64,000 nt of DNA. Source: DATJPD01 sp035506575 (GTDB taxonomy: Bacteria; Pseudomonadota; Alphaproteobacteria; CACIAM-22H2). The notes under the pieces were generated by a model that saw only the letters and a list, made by a program, of their open reading frames with translations, did no database searches and was not told where the DNA came from. Where the stretch lies: NCBI GenBank assembly GCA_035506575.1, contig DATJPD010000125.1, positions 1 to 64,000 of the forward strand, in the 5' to 3' direction. Numbering within the stretch: the stretch's first letter is position 1; each line of letters opens with the position of its first letter. Of this stretch, positions 26,611-34,800 are shown in pieces. Both the position numbers and the translations under genes were made by a program.

Positions 26611-28056
26611 ATGGCACAAGCAGCATCATCCGGATCGGCCGACACGGCCGACGTGATCGAAAACCGCACCTTCGACGAGATCAAGATCGGCGACAGTGCC
26701 AGTCTGACCAGGACCCTGACAGCGGACGACATCGCACTGTTCGCGGTCATGTCCGGCGACGTCAACCCGGCGCATCTGGACCAGGCCTATGCCGAGAAGA
26801 GCATGTTCCACCACATCATCGCGCATGGCATGTGGGGTGGCGCTCTCATCTCCGCGGTGCTCGGCACCAAGCTTCCGGGGCCGGGCACGATCTATCTGGG
26901 TCAGGACCTCAAGTTCCGGAAACCGGTGGGCCTAGGCGACACGATCACCGTCACCGTCACGGCGAAGGAGAAGCGGCCCGAGAAACACGTCGCCGTGTTC
27001 GACTGCTGCTGCAGGAACCAGAGCGGCGAGGACGTCATCACGGGCACCGCCACGACCATCGCGCCGACGGAGAAAATCCGTCGCCCGCGCATCGCACTTC
27101 CCGAAATCCAGCTGCGGCGCCACGACAAGTACCAGGAACTCCTCACTCGTTGTGCGTCGCTCGAGCCGATCTCGACGGCCGTCGTGCACCCGTGCGATCG
27201 CGTCTCCCTCGAGGGTGCCGTGCGCGCCGCCGAGGTGCGGCTGATCGTCCCTGTCCTGGTCGGACCGCAGGCGAAGATACAGTCGGTCGCAGCCGCCGAA
27301 GGCCTCGATATCGCCCGCTACGAGATCGTCGACACCGAGCACAGCCACGCAGCCGCGGCCAAGGCCGTGGCACTCGCCCGTGCGGGCAAGGTCGAGGCCC
27401 TGATGAAGGGCAGCCTCCACACCGACGAGCTCATGCACGAGGTGACGGCGGCGGAGACCGGCCTCCGCACGGCACGCCGCATCAGCCACGCCTTCATCAT
27501 GGACGTACCCGGCCATCCCACGCCGCTGATCATCACGGATGCCGCGGTCAATATCTTTCCGACCCTGGATGACAAGCGCGACATCTGCCAGAACGCGATC
27601 GACCTCGCGCGGGCTCTTGGCTTCGAGACGCCGCGGGTCGCTGTGCTGTCGGCGGTCGAGACCGTCACGGCGAAGATTCCCTCGACGTTGGACGCAACCG
27701 CCCTGTGCAAGATGGCGGATCGCCGCCAGATCACGGGCGGTCTCGTCGACGGGCCGCTCGCGTTCGACAACGCCGTCAGCGAGGAGGCCGCCAAGGAAAA
27801 GGGGATCGTCTCGCCGGTCGCCGGCAAGGCGAACATCCTCCTGGTTCCCGACCTCGTCTCCGGCAACATGGTGGCCAAGCAGCTCACCTACTTGGCACAC
27901 GCGGATGCCGCCGGGATCGTGCTCGGCGCCCGCGTCCCCATCATCCTGACCAGCCGGGCCGACAATCTGCGGACGCGCATGGCCTCGGCCGCGGTGGCCG
28001 TGCTGCTCGCCCATGCCCGGCGCCAGGCCCTCCCCAGAGCAATGGCGGCGGAGTGA
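26611..28056 (+). CDS. Bifunctional MaoC-type enoyl-CoA hydratase / phosphate acetyl(butyryl)transferase
   Basis: A 481-residue fusion. Residues about 15-150 are a MaoC hot-dog domain with the hydratase motif SGDVNPAHLD (48-57); Asp50 and His55 match the Asp-x4-His pair of (R)-specific enoyl-CoA hydratase PhaJ. Residues about 165-475 are a PTA/PTB phosphotransacylase domain (HPCDRVSLEGAVRAAE, LMKGSLHTDELM, SHAFIMDVPG, ITDAAVNIFP, LVPDLVSGNM). It could interconvert (R)-3-hydroxyacyl-CoA with 2-enoyl-CoA, and acyl-CoA with acyl-phosphate. The ATG at 26611 is 3 bases after the phaC stop; the preceding GTG at 26605 overlaps the stop and is less likely. The two-domain order is a known fusion. Confidence 0.92.
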   Translation: MAQAASSGSADTADVIENRTFDEIKIGDSASLTRTLTADDIALFAVMSGDVNPAHLDQAYAEKSMFHHIIAHGMWGGALISAVLGTKLPGPGTIYLGQDLKFRKPVGLGDTITVTVTAKEKRPEKHVAVFDCCCRNQSGEDVITGTATTIAPTEKIRRPRIALPEIQLRRHDKYQELLTRCASLEPISTAVVHPCDRVSLEGAVRAAEVRLIVPVLVGPQAKIQSVAAAEGLDIARYEIVDTEHSHAAAAKAVALARAGKVEALMKGSLHTDELMHEVTAAETGLRTARRISHAFIMDVPGHPTPLIITDAAVNIFPTLDDKRDICQNAIDLARALGFETPRVAVLSAVETVTAKIPSTLDATALCKMADRRQITGGLVDGPLAFDNAVSEEAAKEKGIVSPVAGKANILLVPDLVSGNMVAKQLTYLAHADAAGIVLGARVPIILTSRADNLRTRMASAAVAVLLAHARRQALPRAMAAE

Positions 28057-28061
28057 CGGCA

Positions 28062-29285
28062 ATGCCCGGTGTGATCCTCGTCGTCAATGCCGGCTCATCG
28101 AGCATCAAGTTCTCGGCGTATCGGATCGGCGCCGGTCGCCCCCCTGCCCTGCAGTTCAAAGGACAAGTCGAGGGCATCGGGTCGGCGCCCCATATGATGG
28201 CCCGCGACGCCAACGGCACGATGATCGCCGAACGGCGGTGGCCGCGCGGCGACGCGGTGACCCATGAGGCGATCTTCGAGATCCTCGGCAGCTGGGTCAG
28301 GGAGCATGTAGGCGGCGACCCGCTCCTGGCCGTGGGGCATCGCATCGTCCATGGCGGCCCGACGTTCGCGGGTCCCGTACGTATCGATGCGAAAGTGCTC
28401 GCCGACCTGGAAGCTTTGTGTCCGCTTGCTCCGTTGCATCAACCCCACAATCTTGCCGCGGTTCGCGCGATCACCGCGACCTCGCCGGCGCTGCCGCAGG
28501 TGGCCTGCTTCGACACCGCGTTCCACCACGGCCAGCCGGCACTGGCGCGCCGCTTCGCGCTGCCGCGCGAGCTGCATGACGCGGGCATCCGGCGCTACGG
28601 CTTCCATGGCCTGTCTTACGACTACATCGCGTCCGCGTTGCGGGCGCGTGCGCCCGCGGTAGCGGCGGGATCTGTGATCGTGGCGCATCTCGGCGCCGGC
28701 GCCAGTCTCTGCGCCATGGCCGACGGCCGGAGCGTCGATACCACAATGGGCTTTACGGCCCTCGACGGGTTGCCGATGGCCACGCGCTGCGGATCCCTGG
28801 ATCCCGGCGTGCTTCTCCATCTCCTTCAGGCTCGCGGCATGACTGCCGAGACGATCGAGAAGATGCTCTACCAGAAGAGCGGGCTTCTCGGGGTCTCGGG
28901 CATCAGCGGCGACATGCGCGAGCTGCTCGCCTCGGAGGACAGCCGCGCCGGGGAGGCGGTCGAGCTGTTCGTCTACCGCATCGCGCGCGAGATCGGAGCG
29001 CTGACGGCCTCGTTGGGCGGCCTGGACGCATTGGTCTTCACCGCCGGGATCGGCGAGCACGCCCCGGAGATCCGCCGCCGCGTGTGCGAGAGGATCGCCT
29101 GGCTGGGCGTGGCGCTCGATGCGGAAGCGAATGCGCGCGGCGCGGAACGCATCTCGACGGCCGGCAGCCGCATCTCGGTGTGGGCGCTTCCGACGGACGA
29201 AGAGCTGACGATCGTCCGCCAGACGGTCGCCGTTCTCGGCCTCGACGCTCCTGTCCCTTCAACTCAAGCCGCTGGAGCCGTGTGA
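28062..29285 (+). CDS. ackA: Acetate (short-chain carboxylate) kinase
   Basis: A 407-residue ASKHA-fold kinase. VVNAGSSSIKF (phosphate binding), GHRIVHGG, HQPHNL, CFDTAFH, RRYGFHGLSYDY, HLGAGASLCA, DTTMGFTALDGLPM and FTAGIGEHAPEIR cover the complete active site. It makes ATP from acyl-phosphate and ADP, releasing the acid. It lies 5 bases after the phosphotransacylase gene, so the pair can convert acyl-CoA to ATP by substrate-level phosphorylation. Acetate is the usual substrate, but propionate or butyrate cannot be excluded by sequence. The upstream open frame from 27705 reads another gene and is not coding. Confidence 0.93.
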   Translation: MPGVILVVNAGSSSIKFSAYRIGAGRPPALQFKGQVEGIGSAPHMMARDANGTMIAERRWPRGDAVTHEAIFEILGSWVREHVGGDPLLAVGHRIVHGGPTFAGPVRIDAKVLADLEALCPLAPLHQPHNLAAVRAITATSPALPQVACFDTAFHHGQPALARRFALPRELHDAGIRRYGFHGLSYDYIASALRARAPAVAAGSVIVAHLGAGASLCAMADGRSVDTTMGFTALDGLPMATRCGSLDPGVLLHLLQARGMTAETIEKMLYQKSGLLGVSGISGDMRELLASEDSRAGEAVELFVYRIAREIGALTASLGGLDALVFTAGIGEHAPEIRRRVCERIAWLGVALDAEANARGAERISTAGSRISVWALPTDEELTIVRQTVAVLGLDAPVPSTQAAGAV

Positions 29286-30079
29286 TGGAAACCGTGGCCC
29301 TTACCGAGAAGAAGATCATCCCTCTCGCCGGAAAGAAGGGCCTCGTTCTCGGCATCGCGAACGAGCAGTCGATCGCCTACGGCTGCGCCGAAGCGTTCCG
29401 CGCGCTCGGCGCCGAGCTGGCGATCTCGTATCTCAACGAAAAGGCCAAGCCGTACGTCGAGCCGCTCGCGAAGCAGCTAGACGCGCGGCTGTTTCTTCCT
29501 TGCGACGTGCGCCAGCCCGGCCAGCTCGAGGCCGTATTCCAAGCGATCGAAAAGCAATGGGGCAAGCTCGATTTCGCGCTGCATGCGATCGCTTTCGCCC
29601 CGAAGGAGGACCTCCATGGCCGGCTCGCGGACTGCTCGCGCGATGGCTTCCTCACAGCCATGGACGTGTCGTGCCATTCGTTCATCCGCATGGCGCATCT
29701 CGCCGAGCCGCTGATGAAGGACGGCGGCGCCTTGTTCACGATGAGCTACTACGGCGCCGAGAAGGTGATTGAGCATTACAACGTCATGGGTCCGGTCAAG
29801 GCGGCGCTGGAAAGCGCGGTCCGTTATCTCGCCTACGAGATGGGGCCCAAGGGCATCCGCGTGCATGCGATCTCGCCCGGACCGATCAAGACGCGGGCGG
29901 CCTCCGGCATCGCGAATTTCGACGCTCTCATGGAACAGGCCGCCAGCCGTGCGCCCGAACACCGTCTCGTCAGCGTCCAGGACGTCGGGGTAGCGACGGC
30001 GGTGCTCGCGACCGATTACGCCAAGCTGATCACAGGAGGAACGGTTTATGTCGACGGCGGCTACCACATCCTGGGATGA
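29285..30079 (+). CDS. fabI: Enoyl-ACP reductase (FabI type)
   Basis: A 264-residue SDR-type enoyl reductase. The nucleotide site GIANEQSIAYG (23-33) and the Tyr165-x6-Lys172 active-site pair (YNVMGPVK), with Tyr155 ahead of it, are diagnostic for FabI. It reduces 2-enoyl-ACP with NADH; activity on enoyl-CoA is possible but unproven. The start ATG overlaps the ackA stop by one base (TGATG), so translation is coupled. Such a location, in a storage and fermentation operon under an FNR-type box and away from lipid synthesis genes, suggests a special-purpose copy rather than the housekeeping enzyme (inference). Confidence 0.92.
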   Translation: METVALTEKKIIPLAGKKGLVLGIANEQSIAYGCAEAFRALGAELAISYLNEKAKPYVEPLAKQLDARLFLPCDVRQPGQLEAVFQAIEKQWGKLDFALHAIAFAPKEDLHGRLADCSRDGFLTAMDVSCHSFIRMAHLAEPLMKDGGALFTMSYYGAEKVIEHYNVMGPVKAALESAVRYLAYEMGPKGIRVHAISPGPIKTRAASGIANFDALMEQAASRAPEHRLVSVQDVGVATAVLATDYAKLITGGTVYVDGGYHILG

Positions 30080-30133
30080 GCTGACCCAAAAAGCAGATCG
30101 TTGCGCCGGATGCTCCGCAGCCACCCTGACATG

Positions 30134-30147
30134 TTGACGCAGATCAA
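30134..30147 (+). promoter_or_regulatory. FNR/FixK-type box 3 (DUF3141/adh/exporter promoter)
   Basis: TTGAC-GCAG-ATCAA, identical to box 1; of the seven bases after the box, six are also shared (G/T then GCCGCG). TAGTTA at 30171-30176 is the -10 candidate, 30.5 bp from the box centre, giving a start near 30182 and a leader of about 55 bases with an AGGAG ribosome site before 30237. Confidence 0.8.
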
Positions 30148-30236
30148 TGCCGCGACACGACACGGGCGTCTAGTTAGCGCGTCACTCCGCGAGGCGGAAT
30201 GCGGCGCGTCACCCAAGGTCTGAGCAGGAGCTTGCC

Positions 30237-32537
30237 ATGGTGGACTTACAATCGTCGGCTGCGAGGAGCCAACCCGGTTCGGCGCCCGGAGCGATTCCGC
30301 AGGCATGCTGGCCCGAGGATTTGACGGCCTGGATGTGCCCCGGTTCCGGCCGCAACGTCTGGACGGACGCGGTCGAGTACGCGATCGACTCCGCCCAGCG
30401 AACGATCCTGTTCTGGGACGTCCTGCGCCAACGCGGGAACCAATACCACGAACAGCAGAAGCGCCTGACCCCGAACGTCCTCAACTTCGCGTATGAGCTG
30501 GTGATGGACGGACGCGCGCTGCCGCGCCCGGCCAATTACGGGCTCGTGCGGATCGTGCCCCCGGAGGGCGTCGCGACCGATCCCAGGAAGCGGCCCTTCG
30601 TCGTCGTCGACCCGCGCGCCGGACACGGGCCGGGTATCGGCGGATTCAAAGCCGACAGCGAGATCGGCGTGGCGCTCCGCGCCGGCCACCCGTGCTACTT
30701 CATCGGCTTCGGGCCGGAGCCGGTCGCCGGGCAGACGATCGAAGACGTCGCGCGCGCGGAAGCCGCGTTCCTCGAGCGGGTGATCGCGCTTCATCCGGAA
30801 GCCGACGGCAAGCCCACGGTGATCGGCAACTGCCAGGCCGGCTGGGCAGTCATGATGCTGGCGGCGGCGCGTCCCGAGCTGTTCGGCCCGATCCTGATCG
30901 CGGGTTCGCCCCTGTCCTATTGGGACGGCGTGCACGGCAAGAACCCGATGCGCTATACGGCCGGCCTCACCGGCGGCAGCTGGATGGCAGCACTCGCCAG
31001 CGATCTCGGCCACGGCAGATTCGACGGCGCCTCGCTGGTCGAGAACTTCGAGAACCTCAACCCGGCCAACACGCTGTGGACCAAGCAGTACAACCTGTTC
31101 TCCAAGGTCGACACCGAGGCGCCGCGCTATCTCGAATTCGAGAAATACTGGGACGCCCATGTCCGCCTGACCGGGGAGGAGATGCGGTTCATCGTCGACA
31201 AGCTGTTCGTCGGCAACAAGCTGGCGGCGGGTGAGATCGTGACCAGCGACGGGGTCCGCATCGACCTGCGGGCGATTCGGTCGCCCATCATCGTGTTCTG
31301 CTCGCGTGGCGACAACATCACGCCCCCGCAGCAGGCCCTCGGCTGGATCCTCGACCTGTACGGCAGCGTCGACGATATTCGGCGCAACGGTCAGACGATC
31401 GTGTACGCGGTCCACGACAGCATCGGGCACCTCGGAATCTTCGTCTCGGGCGGCGTGGCGCGGAAGGAGCACGACGAGTTCGCCAGCAACATCGACCTGA
31501 TCGATCTGCTCCCCCCGGGCCTGTACGAGGCCGTTTTGCATCAGAAGGCGCCGGACGATCCGAATGCCGAGCTCGCGCATGGCGGCTACATCGCCCGGTT
31601 CGAGCCGCGGACACTCGACCACATCCGGGCGCTGGGCGGAAACGACGACAGCGACGACCGCTGCTTCGCAACCGTCGCCCGGCTTTCGGAGATGAATGCC
31701 GGCCTGTATCGGGCTCTCGTCAGCCCGTGGATCCGCGCCTTCAGCAACGAGCTTTCGTCCGAGGCGCTGCGGCGCTTCCATCCGCTCAGCAGTCAGTACG
31801 AGCTGTTGTCCGACGACAATCCGCTCATGCTGCCGATCGCCTCGGCGGCGGAGGCTGTGCGTCAGGCGCGGCGGCCGGCTGCAAGCGAGAACATGTTCCT
31901 CGGCTGGCAGCAGAATCTTTCGAAGGCCATCGTCGACAGCCTGGATCGGTGGCGGGATCTTCGCGATGCCTGGTGCGAGCGGCTGTTCTTCGCCATCTAT
32001 GGCTCGCCGCTGCTCCAGGCTGCGGTCGGCCTGTCCGACGAGCCGGCCCGCCGCAAGCACGCCGCAGAGCCGCGGCACCGCGCCATCGTCGAGCAACTGG
32101 TCGCCGACTTCAAAGGGCGCATGACCCAGGGCGGCCTCCGCGAGGCGGCCGTGCGCGCCCTCATCTATGTGGTCATGGGCGAAGGGGCCGCCGATGAGCG
32201 CACATTCGCGGTCATTCGGCAGCTCAGGGCGGAGTACGCGGCCGACATGACTCTCGCCGAATTCAAGACGCTCGTGCGGGATCAGTATTTCATGTTGCTG
32301 ATCGACGAGCAGCGGGCGCTTGCGACTCTCCCGGAGCTGACCCGTCGCGACCAGGTGGACGTAGCCCAGATGGTCGCGGCCTTGCAGCGCGTCGCCACCG
32401 CGACCGGCGATCTGGCGGGCCAACCGGCGGCGCGTCTGCAGCGGATCGAGGCCCTCCTCGGCCTGAGATCGGACACGCCCGGCGGCGATGCCGCGAGCGT
32501 GGTCCCGGTCGAGCGGCCGTCACGCCGCGCGAGCTAG
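30237..32537 (+). CDS. DUF3141 protein, PhaC-like alpha/beta hydrolase with cysteine nucleophile
   Basis: A 766-residue protein. The N-terminal half (about 100-420) is an alpha/beta-hydrolase core with a lipase-like box GNCQAG whose nucleophile is Cys199; Asp359 (SRGDNITPP) and His398 (SIGHLGIFVSG) complete a Cys-Asp-His triad like that of PHA synthases. The C-terminal half (about 430-750) is a helical DUF3141 extension without known motifs. I infer acyl transfer or thioester chemistry on a hydroxyacyl-type substrate, or a role in granule handling, but no activity is proven. It is the first gene behind FNR-type box 3, with CAGGAG before the ATG, and is followed by alcohol dehydrogenase. Confidence 0.88.
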   Translation: MVDLQSSAARSQPGSAPGAIPQACWPEDLTAWMCPGSGRNVWTDAVEYAIDSAQRTILFWDVLRQRGNQYHEQQKRLTPNVLNFAYELVMDGRALPRPANYGLVRIVPPEGVATDPRKRPFVVVDPRAGHGPGIGGFKADSEIGVALRAGHPCYFIGFGPEPVAGQTIEDVARAEAAFLERVIALHPEADGKPTVIGNCQAGWAVMMLAAARPELFGPILIAGSPLSYWDGVHGKNPMRYTAGLTGGSWMAALASDLGHGRFDGASLVENFENLNPANTLWTKQYNLFSKVDTEAPRYLEFEKYWDAHVRLTGEEMRFIVDKLFVGNKLAAGEIVTSDGVRIDLRAIRSPIIVFCSRGDNITPPQQALGWILDLYGSVDDIRRNGQTIVYAVHDSIGHLGIFVSGGVARKEHDEFASNIDLIDLLPPGLYEAVLHQKAPDDPNAELAHGGYIARFEPRTLDHIRALGGNDDSDDRCFATVARLSEMNAGLYRALVSPWIRAFSNELSSEALRRFHPLSSQYELLSDDNPLMLPIASAAEAVRQARRPAASENMFLGWQQNLSKAIVDSLDRWRDLRDAWCERLFFAIYGSPLLQAAVGLSDEPARRKHAAEPRHRAIVEQLVADFKGRMTQGGLREAAVRALIYVVMGEGAADERTFAVIRQLRAEYAADMTLAEFKTLVRDQYFMLLIDEQRALATLPELTRRDQVDVAQMVAALQRVATATGDLAGQPAARLQRIEALLGLRSDTPGGDAASVVPVERPSRRAS

Positions 32538-32580
32538 CGAAGGCAGCAGGCAGAGGGCCCCACTGGAAGGAAGAACGGAC

Positions 32581-33606
32581 ATGGCGACGTGGATGAAGGC
32601 CGCAGTGGTGCGCGAGTTTGGCAGGCCCTTGAACATCGAGGAGCTGCCGGTGCCGGTGCCCGGACGCGGCGAAGTTCTGATCAAGCTGGTGGCCAACGGC
32701 GTCTGCCACACGGACCTGCACGCGGCGCAAGGCGATTGGCCGGTCAAGCCGAAGCTGCCCTTCGTTCCAGGCCACGAAGGCGTCGGCCATGTCGCGGCGG
32801 TCGGTGCGGACGTGTCCGGGCTCAAGGAAGGCGATCCCGTCGGGTTGGCCTGGCTGCACGATGCGTGCGGCGCGTGCGAATACTGCCGGACCGGATGGGA
32901 CGCCCTGTGCCCGGCGCAGCGCAACAGCGGCTACTCCGTCAACGGCAGCTTCGCGGAATACGCGATCGGATCTGCCGCCTATGTCGGCCGGCTGCCGCGG
33001 AACGCGGATTTCGTCGCCCTCGCGCCCATCCTGTGCGCCGGGGTGACCACCTACAAAGGCATCAAGGAGACCGAAGCCAAGCCCGGCGAATGGATCGCCG
33101 TTTCGGGCGTCGGCGGCCTGGGTCAGATCGCGATCCAATATGCGAAGGCGATGGGGTTGCACGTCGCAGCACTCGACGTGACCGAGGCAAAGCTGGCGCT
33201 GGCGCGCGCATCGGGCGCCGACGTGACCGTCGATGCCAGCGCGCCCGATGCCGCAGCACAGATCGTCAAGCAGACCGGCGGCGGCGTGCACGGAGCGCTG
33301 GTGACGGCCGTCTCGCCGCCGGCGTTCGGCCAGGCGATCCAGATGGTCCGCCGCAAGGGGACGGTCGCGCTGGTCGGGTTGCCGCCGGGCGATTTCAAGA
33401 CGCCCATTTTCGATCTCGTTCTGGGCCGCAAGACGATCCGCGGCTCGATCGTCGGCGGACGCCAGGATCTCGCCGAGGCGATCGCCTTCGCCGCCGAAGG
33501 CAAGGTGCATGCGCATGTTCACAAGACGAGGCTCGAGGACATCAACACTGTCTTTGACAGCATGAAGACCGGGAAGATCGATGGCCGGATGGTCATCACG
33601 TTTTGA
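32581..33606 (+). CDS. adhP: Zinc-dependent alcohol dehydrogenase (AdhP type)
   Basis: A 341-residue medium-chain dehydrogenase. Catalytic zinc ligands are Cys42 (GVCHTDLH), His65 with Glu66 (GHEGVG) and Cys152. The structural zinc site has Cys96, Cys99, Cys102 and Cys110. The NAD site is GVGGLGQIAIQYAKAMG, about residues 178-194. This is the propanol-preferring AdhP/ADH1 type that can reduce acetaldehyde to ethanol. The ATG at 32581 follows a GGAAGGAAG ribosome site; a longer frame from 32488 overlaps the DUF3141 gene end. Within an FNR-type regulon it would serve as an NADH sink. Confidence 0.93.
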   Translation: MATWMKAAVVREFGRPLNIEELPVPVPGRGEVLIKLVANGVCHTDLHAAQGDWPVKPKLPFVPGHEGVGHVAAVGADVSGLKEGDPVGLAWLHDACGACEYCRTGWDALCPAQRNSGYSVNGSFAEYAIGSAAYVGRLPRNADFVALAPILCAGVTTYKGIKETEAKPGEWIAVSGVGGLGQIAIQYAKAMGLHVAALDVTEAKLALARASGADVTVDASAPDAAAQIVKQTGGGVHGALVTAVSPPAFGQAIQMVRRKGTVALVGLPPGDFKTPIFDLVLGRKTIRGSIVGGRQDLAEAIAFAAEGKVHAHVHKTRLEDINTVFDSMKTGKIDGRMVITF

Positions 33607-33681
33607 ACGCAGCCGTGACCTCGCGCGACGCGATGTAGCGACGATGCTGGGCGGCACGGGCTAATACAGGAGGCCATGTCC

Positions 33682-34800
33682 ATGGCGGATACCTTATCCT
33701 CGCTCAAGCCGGTCGCGCGCGCGGAGTCCGCGCCGCCTCCCGCTGTCGCGCGCGGGACCCCGGCGGCACCCCCAACCACGCCTTCGGCTCCCGCCAGGCC
33801 GATGGCGGCGCCCAAGAACCGGAAGTGGCTCCGGTGGCTGGGTGTCATCGCCGTGATCGCGGCCGCCGGCGGTGGCGGCGGCGGCTGGTACTGGTGGCAG
33901 CTGCAACATGCGCTGCCGCCCGGTTTTGCGCAGGCGAACGGCCGTCTCGAAGCAGAGCAGGTCGAGATCGCGGCGAAATACCCGGGCCGTATCGTCGACG
34001 TCCTGGTCAAGGAAGGCGACATGGTCGATGTCGGCCAGGTGATCGCGCACATGGATATTGCGGAGCTTGCGGCGCAGCTTCGCACCGCCCAGGCGCAAGT
34101 GTTGCGCGCGCAAAATGAGGCCGTGCTGGCGAAGGCGGTTATTGCCCAGAAGGAGAGTCAGCTCGTCTTCGCGCAACAGGAGATCGCCCGGACCGCGGCG
34201 CTCATTCCGAAAGGCTTCGCAACGGGCGAGCGGTTCGACCAGAACAAAAATGATCTGAAAGTCGCGCAGGCGGGCCTCGATGCGGCCAAGTCCGCTCTCG
34301 CGGTCGATCTTGCGAGCATCGCGGCAAGCGAAGCCGAGGTGACGCGGATCCAGGCGCAGATCGACGACTCGACATTGATCGCTCCCAAACGCGGCCGCAT
34401 CCAGTACAAGCTCGCGCAGCAGGGCGAGGTGCTGCAGTCGGGGGGCCGGGTGGTCACCATGCTCGACCTGTCCGACGTCTATTTGACCATCTTCGTGCCG
34501 GCGCATGCCGCGACCCCCTTGGGGATCGGCGATGAGGCACGGATCGTGCTCGACGCCCTGCCAGGGTACGTCTTCCCCGCCCACGTGACCTTCGTTGCGA
34601 CGGAAGCTCAGTTCACGCCGAAAATGGTCGAGACCGCGGAGGAGCGCGAAAAGCTCATGTTCCGGGTGAAACTGAGCGTCGATCCCGGGTTGCGCGCGCG
34701 CTATGAGAGCCAGGTCAAGACGGGGATCCGTGGCATCGGCTACGTTCGCACGGATCCGCACGCCGCTTGGCCCGCCGGCCTGGCCGTGAAACTGCCGTGA
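33682..34800 (+). CDS. HlyD-family periplasmic adaptor (YhiI-like)
   Basis: A 372-residue membrane fusion protein. A Pro/Ala-rich cytoplasmic head (1-45) and one membrane segment (about 49-72, with a run of six glycines) precede a barrel-sandwich (GRLEAEQVEIAAKYPGRIVDVLVKEGDMVDVGQ). A coiled-coil hairpin (about 120-225) and a C-terminal beta-barrel follow. The second ATG (33682) is chosen because CAGGAGG lies eight bases upstream, too near the first ATG at 33676. Its stop overlaps the GTG start of the fused ABC ATPase gene (GTGA), the same gene order as E. coli yhiI-rbbA-yhhJ. Confidence 0.9.
   Translation: MADTLSSLKPVARAESAPPPAVARGTPAAPPTTPSAPARPMAAPKNRKWLRWLGVIAVIAAAGGGGGGWYWWQLQHALPPGFAQANGRLEAEQVEIAAKYPGRIVDVLVKEGDMVDVGQVIAHMDIAELAAQLRTAQAQVLRAQNEAVLAKAVIAQKESQLVFAQQEIARTAALIPKGFATGERFDQNKNDLKVAQAGLDAAKSALAVDLASIAASEAEVTRIQAQIDDSTLIAPKRGRIQYKLAQQGEVLQSGGRVVTMLDLSDVYLTIFVPAHAATPLGIGDEARIVLDALPGYVFPAHVTFVATEAQFTPKMVETAEEREKLMFRVKLSVDPGLRARYESQVKTGIRGIGYVRTDPHAAWPAGLAVKLP

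Noticed and set aside
24644..26629. 661-residue open frame antisense to phaC
   Set aside because: High GC and codon bias leave long open antisense frames; the translation is Arg/His-rich with no family motif, while the sense frame carries a full PhaC active site.
30246..32423. 725-residue open frame antisense to the DUF3141 gene
   Set aside because: Same shadow effect; no motifs, no ribosome site, and composition unlike the other proteins.
33868..33888. Run of GGC/GGT repeats in the HlyD-type gene
   Set aside because: Encodes six glycines in or next to the membrane segment; length is ordinary for high-GC genes and shows no sign of a variable repeat.
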